A stretch of DNA of 64,000 nucleotides from Streptomyces sp. CB01881 (GTDB lineage Bacteria; Actinomycetota; Actinomycetes; Streptomycetales; Streptomycetaceae). The DNA lies in the NCBI RefSeq assembly GCF_002953255.1, contig NZ_CP026498.1, forward strand, positions 5,904,813 to 5,968,812, given 5' to 3'. Each line of letters begins with the position of its first letter. Position 1 is the stretch's first letter. The notes under the pieces were generated by a model. It made no database searches. It was not told where the DNA came from and worked only from the letters and a program-made list of their open reading frames with translations. The position numbers were made by a program, and so were the translations under genes. Below, piece by piece: positions 42,691 to 48,761 of the stretch.

Positions 42691-43057
42691 GGGGGCCGGG
42701 CGGGGGCCCGGGAGTGACCGGGCAGCGGGACCCGAAGTGGCTGAACGGGCGCTCCGGCCTGCGACTTGAGGGGTTCGCCCGCCGTTCACCTTCAATTGGC
42801 AGGACGGGTTTGGACAGACCCTGTATTGTGGAGGCAAGCGCGACATCTACGCGCGTATAAGTATGATGGATGAAACACCCCAGCATCTGCCTGACGCAGA
42901 GTTGGCGCGACCGCTCGGCGGCTGCGGCCTGACCCCCGGCAACCACGCCGGGCCGGCCCGGTAACTACCCCGGTCGACGCGCGAGAGGACGACTCTCGGC
43001 GCCGTCGGGGCCACCCCATGCCCCTTCCGCGCTACCAGGCAGCAGGAAGGACCGACC
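42691..43057 (+). other. 367-bp upstream region of MFS gene with structured leader
   Basis: It holds a 10-bp palindrome TACGCGCGTA (42848-42857), followed by AT-rich TATAAGTATGAT (promoter candidate) and then a structured leader (separate entry). No protein-coding gene was recognised. Confidence 0.5.
42881..42997 (+). ncRNA. structured 5' leader, possible S-box-like (SAM) riboswitch
   Basis: The leader shows CAGAG (42897-42901), then CGGCAACC (42937-42944). Next come a perfect self-complementary stem CCGGGCCGGCCCGG (42948-42961), GGTAACTACC right after it, and a terminal hairpin GAGAG-GACGA-CTCTC (42983-42997). The order CAGAG ... CGGCAACC ... hairpin ... GGTnnCTAnnCC recalls the core of SAM-I/SAM-IV riboswitches. 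The P1 stem and the canonical GAUGA region are not convincing, so the class is uncertain. The MFS start codon is 61 nt downstream, with a good ribosome site after the structure. Confidence 0.35.
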
Positions 43058-44401
43058 GTGACGGCCCGCCGAACGGTCGACAACAGCGGCGTCCCCGTGG
43101 ACGCCCCCTCCGACGCCGAGGCGCCCGCCCGCATCGGCTACGGCGCGCTGCTGCGCACCCCGGGCGCCTGGACGTTCCTGGCGCCCGCGTTCGCCGCGCG
43201 GCTCCCGTACGCCATGCTGAGCCTGGGCATCCTGCTGCTCGTCTTCGACACCCACGGCTCGTACGGCACCGCCGGCACCGTCGCGGCCGTCTCGGCCGTC
43301 GCCCAGGCCCTCGTCGGGCCGCAGACCGGCCGGCTGGCCGACCGGTACGGCCAGGCGGCCGTCCTGGTGCCGAGCGTGATCGTGCACGCCGTCTCGGTCG
43401 GCGTGCTGATCGCGCTGGCCCTCGGCCACGCCCCCGTCTGGGCCCTGCTGCTGGCCGCCGCCCCGGCGGGTGCCAGCGTGCCGCAGATCGGCGCGATGGT
43501 CCGCTCCCGCTGGGTCGCCAAGCTCTCCACCGAGGGCGCGCCCGCGGCCAAGCTGAACACCGCGTTCGCCTTCGAGTCGGTGACGGACGAGTTCACCTTC
43601 GTGATCGGCCCCGTGCTGGCCAGCGCCATCGCCACCTCGGTGAACCCCTCGGCCGGGCTGATCGCCGAGGCCGCGCTGACCGTCGCCGGCGGGCTCGCCT
43701 TCGCCGCCCAGCGCCGCACCGCCCCGGCCCGCCACCCGCACCAGCCGGGCGCCCGCCGGGTCTCCGCGCTGTCCTCGCCCGGCGTCCGGCTGCTGGCCGG
43801 CGCGTTCCTGGGCGTCGGCACCGTCTTCGGCGGGATGCAGGTCTCCGTCACCGCCTTCACCGAGTCCGTCGGCCAGCCCGGCGCCAACGGCACGGTCTAC
43901 GGGATCTTCGCCGGCGGCTCGATGCTGGCCGGCGTGCTCTACGGCATGATCGCCTGGCGCCGCGCCGCCCGGCATCGGATGCTGGCCAGCTACGCGCTGC
44001 TGGTGCTGGGCTGCTCGACGCTCTGGGCGATGCCCAACCTGGTCGCGCTGTCCGTCGCCGGCCTGGTCTGCGGCCTGGCCATCGCGCCGACCCTGATCAC
44101 CGGGTACACCCTGGTCGAGACGCTGGTCGCGGACGGCGCCAAGACCGAGGCCTTCACCTGGCTGACCGGCGCCATCGGCCTCGGCCTGGCGACCGGTTCC
44201 ACGGTGGCCGGGCGGCTGATCGACGGCCACGGGCCGTCGGCCGGGTTCCTGGTGCCGGTGGCCGGCGCCGGGCTGGGCCTGGTCGCACTGGTCGCACTGC
44301 GGCACCTGCTGGTCGCGCCGGGGGCGGCGAGCACCCCGGTGGTCGTCGCCGGTGGCGAGCGGTCCGTGGCGCGGCAGCTGGTCGGTGCGGCCGAGCGCTG
44401 A
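43058..44401 (+). CDS. MFS transporter (drug/metabolite efflux-like)
   Basis: A 447-residue protein with 12 predicted TM helices. GRLADRYGQAAVLV is the MFS loop 2-3 signature. PTLITGYTLVETLVADGAKTEAFTWLTGAIGLGLATGSTVAGRLID is typical of the YcaD/SCO-type MFS exporters common in Streptomyces. The substrate is unknown. The start is GTG at 43058, with AGGAAGGA 8 nt upstream. The long structured leader suggests control by RNA folding. Confidence 0.9.
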   Translation: MTARRTVDNSGVPVDAPSDAEAPARIGYGALLRTPGAWTFLAPAFAARLPYAMLSLGILLLVFDTHGSYGTAGTVAAVSAVAQALVGPQTGRLADRYGQAAVLVPSVIVHAVSVGVLIALALGHAPVWALLLAAAPAGASVPQIGAMVRSRWVAKLSTEGAPAAKLNTAFAFESVTDEFTFVIGPVLASAIATSVNPSAGLIAEAALTVAGGLAFAAQRRTAPARHPHQPGARRVSALSSPGVRLLAGAFLGVGTVFGGMQVSVTAFTESVGQPGANGTVYGIFAGGSMLAGVLYGMIAWRRAARHRMLASYALLVLGCSTLWAMPNLVALSVAGLVCGLAIAPTLITGYTLVETLVADGAKTEAFTWLTGAIGLGLATGSTVAGRLIDGHGPSAGFLVPVAGAGLGLVALVALRHLLVAPGAASTPVVVAGGERSVARQLVGAAER

Positions 44402-44486
44402 GCAGAGCGCGTACAACACGCGTGCGGGGGGCGCCAGGCGGCGCCCCCCGTCTCATCTCACATTCGAGTCGCTGGACTGATCCAGC

Positions 44487-44512
44487 GGAATGCCGCATCA
44501 TTGACCATCGTT
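44487..44512 (+). promoter_or_regulatory. sigma-R type promoter of fmdB
   Basis: GGAAT (44487-44491), an exact 18-nt spacer and GTT (44510-44512), the consensus recognised by the thiol-stress sigma factor SigR. The fmdB GTG is 37 nt downstream. Confidence 0.7.
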
Positions 44513-44548
44513 AGCACTCATCAGGCGAGAGTGCCAGGAGGAAGACAA

Positions 44549-44854
44549 GTGCCCACGTACCAGTACCAGTGCACCGAGTGCGGCAACGGCCTGGAGGCGG
44601 TGCAGAAGTTCACCGACGAGGCGCTGACCACGTGCCCCGAATGCCAGGGACGGCTCCGCAAGGTCTTCTCGGCCGTGGGTGTGGTCTTCAAGGGTTCCGG
44701 CTTCTACCGGACCGACAGCCGCTCGTCCTCCAGCAGCTCGGTGGGCGCGGGTTCGTCCTCGTCGTCCTCGTCGGCAGCCCCGGCCTCGTCCTCGGGCGGC
44801 TCCGCCCCCGCGGCGAGCCCCGCCCCGGCGGCCGCGGCGAAGCCGGCCGGCTGA
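44549..44854 (+). CDS. FmdB-family zinc-ribbon protein
   Basis: A 101-residue protein with an N-terminal zinc ribbon (YQYQCTECGNG and TTCPECQGRLRKVFSAVGVVFKGSGFYRTD), exactly the FmdB family. A long Ser-rich then Ala/Pro-rich tail (about 60-101) follows. In mycobacteria the homologue (Rv0991c/Ruc) is a redox-activated chaperone that works when oxidised. A perfect sigma-R promoter here fits a similar thiol-stress role. The start is GTG at 44549, with GGAGG about 7-8 nt upstream. Confidence 0.92.
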   Translation: MPTYQYQCTECGNGLEAVQKFTDEALTTCPECQGRLRKVFSAVGVVFKGSGFYRTDSRSSSSSSVGAGSSSSSSSAAPASSSGGSAPAASPAPAAAAKPAG

Positions 44855-44865
44855 TCCCAGGCTTT

Positions 44866-44911
44866 CGAAGGGCCCGTTGACCCCGCTCCGGCGGGGTCGG
44901 CGGGCCCTTCG
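44866..44911 (+). terminator. terminator after fmdB
   Basis: A long two-part hairpin: CGAAGGGCCCG/CGGGCCCTTCG outside and GACCCCG/CGGGGTC inside. It lies 11 bp past the fmdB stop. Confidence 0.85.
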
Positions 44912-44931
44912 TCGTGCTGGGCCCGGAAGTG

Positions 44932-45047
44932 GTTTCCGTGCGGGGCCCGGGACGGGTTCCTGTACGGGCGGGGCGGGTATCCGTGCGGGGCCCGGGGTGG
45001 GTTCCCGTGCGGGGCCCGGGGTGGGTTTCCGCATGGGCCTGGGATCG
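44932..45047. repeat. imperfect 22-24-bp tandem repeat, five units
   Basis: Units beginning near 44932, 44955, 44977, 45001 and 45025 share GTTCCCGTGCGGGGCCCGG with point changes. Units 3 and 4 are almost identical, with period 24. The array fills the gap between the fmdB terminator and the next gene. It has no spacers and no coding support. Together with the flanks it accounts for the 365-bp stretch 44855-45219. Confidence 0.75.
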
Positions 45048-45219
45048 CATTCCCGGGGTCGCTGAATTCACCCGTGCGGGTGACGGAGGTTATCCACAAC
45101 CCCGGGTTTTCCACAGGCCTGGGGAAAGGACTTCCGCCGGGCTCGCGGGCGGCCCAGAGTGTGCGTCACGAGAAGCCGGTCCGCAGCGGGCCGGCGCCCT
45201 GCGACCACCGGCGGTGCCC

Positions 45220-45498
45220 ATGACGACCACGAGCCTCCCCCTTCCGTTCCCGCTCCCCGCGCCCGCCGTCCCGCCCCGCCGGGAGGTGCCGTCGTTCCCG
45301 CCGATCCGGCGCGGGTCCGGCCGCCTCCACCGGCTCCGGCAGGCCGTCCGGTACCGGCCCGGGCCGCCGGCCCTGCTCCTGCTCGCCGTGGCGGCGGCGC
45401 TGGCGTTCGGGCCCGCGCGGGCGGGCCTGTCGCCGCCGGGCGCCGAGCCCGTCCACCAAACGGGTTGTCAATCGGGGGCCGCCGAAGATCACCCGTAA
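45220..45498 (+). pseudogene. truncated RcpC/CpaB-like (SAF) protein remnant
   Basis: A 92-residue reading frame: Pro-rich start, basic stretch (RRGSGRLHRLRQAVRYR), one TM helix (PPALLLLAVAAALAFGP) and an abrupt, unrelated C terminus. In many actinobacteria a SAF-domain (CpaB/FlgA-like) gene lies between fmdB and mscL and starts with a similar basic-TM module. Here the SAF part is missing, so it looks like the 5' remnant of such a gene after a deletion. A small genuine membrane protein is the alternative. Confidence in the origin is moderate. Confidence 0.45.
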
Positions 45499-45527
45499 CC
45501 GGACAACGACTTCGTCGTTCACGCGGC

Positions 45528-45947
45528 ATGAAAGGCTTCAAGGAATTCCTGCTGCGCGGAAATGTCGTCGACCTCGCCGTCGCCGTGGTCATCGGCGCGG
45601 CTTTCACCAACATCGTCAACGCCTTCGTCAAGGGCGTGATCAATCCGCTCGTCGGCGTGTTCGGGGCCAAGGACCTGGCCTCCTACAGCTCCTGCCTCAA
45701 GGGCCCCTGCGAGGTGAGCGCGACCGGGGAGGTGACGTCCGGCATCTTCATCCTCTGGGGCTCGGTGCTGAGCGCGATCCTGCAGTTCCTGATCACTGCG
45801 GCCGTCGTCTACTTCTGCCTGATCCTGCCCATGACCAGGTTCACCGCCAAGCGGAAGACCCTTGCCGAGCTCCAGGCGGAGGCGGAGGCCAAGGAGGTCA
45901 CCCTGCTCACCGAGATCCGCGACGCGCTGGTCGCGCCCCAGCGCTGA
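45528..45947 (+). CDS. mscL: large-conductance mechanosensitive channel
   Basis: A 139-residue channel subunit that opens under membrane tension as an osmotic safety valve. MKGFKEFLLRGNVVDLAVAVVIGAAF is the N-terminal amphipathic helix plus TM1 with the pore-lining Gly/Ala/Val pattern. TM2 is at about 85-107, and a charged cytoplasmic helix (LAELQAEAEAKEVTLLTEIRDAL) ends the protein. The periplasmic loop contains two cysteines, which is uncommon. The start is ATG at 45528. No clear ribosome site is present; a small hairpin (AACGAC-TTC-GTCGTT) precedes it. Confidence 0.96.
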   Translation: MKGFKEFLLRGNVVDLAVAVVIGAAFTNIVNAFVKGVINPLVGVFGAKDLASYSSCLKGPCEVSATGEVTSGIFILWGSVLSAILQFLITAAVVYFCLILPMTRFTAKRKTLAELQAEAEAKEVTLLTEIRDALVAPQR

Positions 45948-46008
45948 GCCCCGGCCGCCCGGGTCGGCGGCCGCCCGGAGGCGCCCTGCGCGGTGCGGCA
46001 CGCCCCGG

Positions 46009-46242
46009 TCAGTCGCCGTGGTGCGGCGGGCGCTGGCTCAGGTACCAGTCCAGCCCCCGCCCACTGCTCTCCCCCGCTGCCGGGCGGTCGCCCCAGCCGC
46101 TGTCGGTGTCGTCCCGGGACTGCTGGTCCAGCGGGTCGCGGAAGACCAGGCGGGCCTTCGGCGCCGCTTGGTCGGCGGCGCCGGAGCCGTTCCCCGCGGC
46201 CGTCGTGGGGTCCGTGCCGTCCTGCACGGGCTTCTGCTCGGT
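46009..46242 (-). CDS. small hydrophilic protein of unknown function
   Basis: A 77-residue acidic, disordered-looking protein. It has a conserved-looking core KARLVFRDPLDQQSRDDTDSGWGDRP and a C-terminal GLDWYLSQRPPHH. No domain was recognised. GTG at 46242 has GGAGG seven nt upstream; starts at 46266 or 46275 would add up to 11 residues. It follows hrdD on the same strand after a hairpin. Confidence 0.7.
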   Translation of the reverse strand, partial: TEQKPVQDGTDPTTAAGNGSGAADQAAPKARLVFRDPLDQQSRDDTDSGWGDRPAAGESSGRGLDWYLSQRPPHHGD

Positions 46243-46361
46243 CACCGGTCGGCCTCCGTCTTGCACGTTGTCCACTCCTCCAGCCTAGAAGCTCCCGGCA
46301 CCGGGCCGGGCCCCGGAGCCGGCCCCGGGCCCGCGGCCGGGCCGCCGTCCGGGCGCACGTG

Positions 46362-46393
46362 GGCCCCGGCGCGGAACGCTCCGCACCGGGGCC
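46362..46393 (-). terminator. terminator after hrdD
   Basis: A 14-bp stem with one mismatch (46362-46375 with 46380-46393) and a 4-nt loop, 34 bp past the sigma factor stop. Confidence 0.75.
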
Positions 46394-46426
46394 GACGGCG
46401 GCGGCCGAGGCCGCCGGGAGACCCCG

Positions 46427-47398
46427 TCAGGCAGCCTCGAAGCCCGCGTGGTCGGCGATCTTCTTCAGCTCGGCCAGCGCGTGCTTCTCGATCTGGCGGA
46501 TCCGCTCGCGGGTCAGCCCGTGCTGCTTGCCGACCTCGGTCAGCGTCCGCTCGCGGCCGTCCTCCATCCCGTACCGGGACCGGATGATCGACGCCGTGCG
46601 GTCGTCCAGCCGCCCGATCAGGTCGTCCAGTTCCTCGCGGCGGAGCATGACCATCACGGCGTCCTCCGGGGACGTCGCCCCGGTGTCCTCTACGAGGTCG
46701 CCGAACTGGGTCTCGCCCTCGTCGTCGACCGACATGTTCAGGCTCACCGGGTCGCGCGCCCAGTCCAGCACGTCCTTGATGCGCGCCTCGGTGGTGTCCA
46801 GCTCGGCCGCGATCTCGGCCGGATCGGCCTCGCGGCCCAGCTCCTTGGACTTCTCGCGCTGCACCCGCCGGATCCGGCCGAGCTCCTCGACCAGGTGGAC
46901 GGGCAGCCGGATCGTCCGCGACTGGTCGGCGATCGACCGGGTGATCGCCTGCCGGATCCACCACGTCGCGTAGGTGGAGAACTTGAAGCCCTTCGCGTAG
47001 TCGAACTTCTCGACCGCCCGGACCAGGCCCGCATTGCCCTCCTGGATGAGGTCCAGGAGCGGGAGGCCGCTGCGCGGGTAACGCCGGGCGACGGCCACCA
47101 CCAGACGGAGGTTGGAGCGGATGAAGACGTCCTTGGCGCGTTCCGCGTCCTCGGCTATCGCCTCCAGCTCCTCACGCTTCACACCCTTGGGCGGCTCTCC
47201 CTCCTCCAGCAGGTGCTGGGCGTACACGCCGGCCTCGATCCGCAGCGAGAGCTCGACCTCCTCGGCGGCATCGAGCAGGGGCGTCCTGGCGATCTCGTCG
47301 AGGTACATACCGACCAGGTCACGGTCGGCCTCAAGGTTGGTCGGGCGGGCCGCGCGAGTCCGGTCGGCCCTGTCGCGAACGACGGCACGGGTGGCCAT
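46427..47398 (-). CDS. hrdD: group 2 RNA polymerase sigma factor HrdD
   Basis: A 323-residue principal-like sigma factor. The order is region 1.2 (DLVGMYLDEIARTPLLDA), 2.1-2.4 (RLVVAVARRYPRSGLPLLDLIQEGNAGLVRAVEKFDYAKGFKFSTYATWWIRQAITR, described by its parts), 3 (PVHLVEELGRIRRVQRE) and 4.2 (GLTRERIRQIEKHALAELKK). The short N terminus without region 1.1 and the MATRAV start match Streptomyces HrdD. HrdD is non-essential and known in S. coelicolor to be under stress sigma factors. A perfect sigma-R sequence lies 101-127 bp upstream of the ATG. Confidence 0.92.
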   Translation of the reverse strand: MATRAVVRDRADRTRAARPTNLEADRDLVGMYLDEIARTPLLDAAEEVELSLRIEAGVYAQHLLEEGEPPKGVKREELEAIAEDAERAKDVFIRSNLRLVVAVARRYPRSGLPLLDLIQEGNAGLVRAVEKFDYAKGFKFSTYATWWIRQAITRSIADQSRTIRLPVHLVEELGRIRRVQREKSKELGREADPAEIAAELDTTEARIKDVLDWARDPVSLNMSVDDEGETQFGDLVEDTGATSPEDAVMVMLRREELDDLIGRLDDRTASIIRSRYGMEDGRERTLTEVGKQHGLTRERIRQIEKHALAELKKIADHAGFEAA

Positions 47399-47499
47399 GC
47401 TTGCTCCCTTTGCTGGTGCTGCCGAGGTCTGCCCACCTGCCCCGTCGGGGCGGGAAGGGCAAGAAGTGCGGGCCCCTCGGGGCTCACACGTAACGATCC

Positions 47500-47525
47500 A
47501 ACGAACAGATTCCGGACAACATTCC
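47500..47525 (-). promoter_or_regulatory. sigma-R type promoter of hrdD
   Basis: On the minus strand, GGAAT (47525-47521), exactly 18 nt, GTT (47502-47500). Sigma-R control of hrdD is established in S. coelicolor. Confidence 0.8.
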
Positions 47526-47553
47526 CAAGTCGCTCAGATTCTTCCAGCGATGC

Positions 47554-47581
47554 AGTATCCTGCCGGTTTTCACCCCGGCAA
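47554..47581 (-). promoter_or_regulatory. possible vegetative promoter of hrdD
   Basis: On the minus strand, TTGCCG (47581-47576), 16 nt, GATACT (47559-47554), upstream of the sigma-R site. Confidence 0.4.
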
Positions 47582-47889
47582 TGGACGGAGGGTGACCACT
47601 CCGGTACATCCGGTGCCAGCGGGGCGACCGGTTCGGAACGGTGCGCCCCCCGGGGCCCGGGCGGGGCGCCGCCGGGGTCGACCCCGGAGCAAGTACACGA
47701 CTCCTCCGCGAACCCTCCACGCACCCCGCCCTCTCCCTCGTGAACCGCCGCAGCACCGCCCGCGTTCCCGCACTACCGTGGATCCCCCCGCATCCACACC
47801 CCGGCGCACGCAGGTTCTCCGCACAAAAGATGCCAAATCGCTATCGGTCCAGCGCCCGCTCGGCACATCACACTGGGAAGGTGTCAGCC

Positions 47890-48699
47890 ATGCACCTGAC
47901 CAACAGCGCGCCGCCCGTCACCCCGCGTAGCCGCCACTTCCCCCGGTACGTGGCGCTGACGGCCGGTTGCGCCCTGCTGTTCGGCGTCCTGGCGGCCCTG
48001 GTGCAGACCGGCTGGGAGCCGCTCGCCCGGCTCGACCACGCGTGGATCGACGGCATGCACCGCTACGCCCGGGAGAGCACCGTCTGGACGGCCTCGGTGC
48101 AGACGCTCTCCGACATCGGCGGCACGATCACCATGCGGACGCTGCTCGGCCTCACCGCGGTCTGGCTCTGGCTGATCGGCGCCCGGGTGCTGGCCGGCTG
48201 GGTGGTGGCGCAGACCCTGGTCGGCTGGGGTGCGCAGTGGGCGCTGAAGCTCTCCTTCGACCGTCAGCGGCCGTCCTTCCCGGACCCGGTCTCGCACGCC
48301 GGCGGCCCGGCCTTCCCCTCCGGGCACGCGATGGCCTCCACCATCACCTGCGCCGTCCTGGCCTGGCTGCTCTGGTCGCAGACCCGGCGCGGCGGGCGGA
48401 CCGCCGCCTGCACCGTCGCCGTGCTGACGGTGCTCACGATCGGCTGGACGAGGATCGCCCTCGGGGTGCACTGGCCGAGCGACGTGCTGGGCGGGTGGCT
48501 GGCCTCCGGGTTCGTGCTGGGCGCGGTCACCGTCGCCGTCGAGCTCTGGCGGCCCGGCGCCCTCGCCCGGGACGTCCGGCGGGTCAACTGGCGGACCAGG
48601 CCGAGGGTCCAGCGCGTCCTGGTCTCCCCGCCCCGTCCCGCCCCCTACGACCCGTCCTTCGACGACTCCGCCGAGCGCCCGGACGGCGCGGCCGGCTAG
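47890..48699 (+). CDS. PAP2-family membrane phosphatase
   Basis: A 269-residue membrane protein with about five TM helices. The tripartite phosphatase signature is complete: KLSFDRQRP, PSGHA and TRIALGVHWPSD. It probably removes phosphate from a lipid such as undecaprenyl-pyrophosphate or phosphatidic acid on the outer leaflet. The C terminus is basic and cytoplasmic. I chose ATG at 47890, with GGAAGG eight nt upstream; a GTG three codons earlier is possible. Confidence 0.93.
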   Translation: MHLTNSAPPVTPRSRHFPRYVALTAGCALLFGVLAALVQTGWEPLARLDHAWIDGMHRYARESTVWTASVQTLSDIGGTITMRTLLGLTAVWLWLIGARVLAGWVVAQTLVGWGAQWALKLSFDRQRPSFPDPVSHAGGPAFPSGHAMASTITCAVLAWLLWSQTRRGGRTAACTVAVLTVLTIGWTRIALGVHWPSDVLGGWLASGFVLGAVTVAVELWRPGALARDVRRVNWRTRPRVQRVLVSPPRPAPYDPSFDDSAERPDGAAG

Positions 48700-48701
48700 C
48701 A

Positions 48702-48721
48702 CCGGCGCGGTCCCGCGCCGG
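48702..48721. terminator. hairpin between convergent genes
   Basis: A perfect 8-bp GC stem with a 4-nt loop, 3 bp past the PAP2 stop and 40 bp past the permease stop. Confidence 0.5.
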
Positions 48722-48761
48722 CCGTGCACAGCCGCCCGGGCCCCGGGGGCGCCCGGCCCCG

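Larger units (their letters stand above)
47399..47889. other. 491-bp divergent regulatory region hrdD / PAP2
   Basis: It contains two hrdD promoters on the minus strand (separate entries) and the upstream region of the PAP2 gene. Nothing further was recognised in 47590-47880, which is GC-rich and without coding character. Confidence 0.5.

Noticed and set aside
42983..42997. GAGAG-GACGA-CTCTC hairpin as part of a guanidine-II (mini-ykkC) riboswitch
   Set aside because: Only one ACGR-containing loop is present, its closing pairs do not fit and no second hairpin is found.
44914..45498. Frame reading an eight-residue repeat (RGPGWVPV) before the SAF-like remnant
   Set aside because: The repeat is readable in both strands because the DNA is a 24-bp tandem array. 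There is no start signal, and unit lengths vary (22-24 bp), which breaks the frame.
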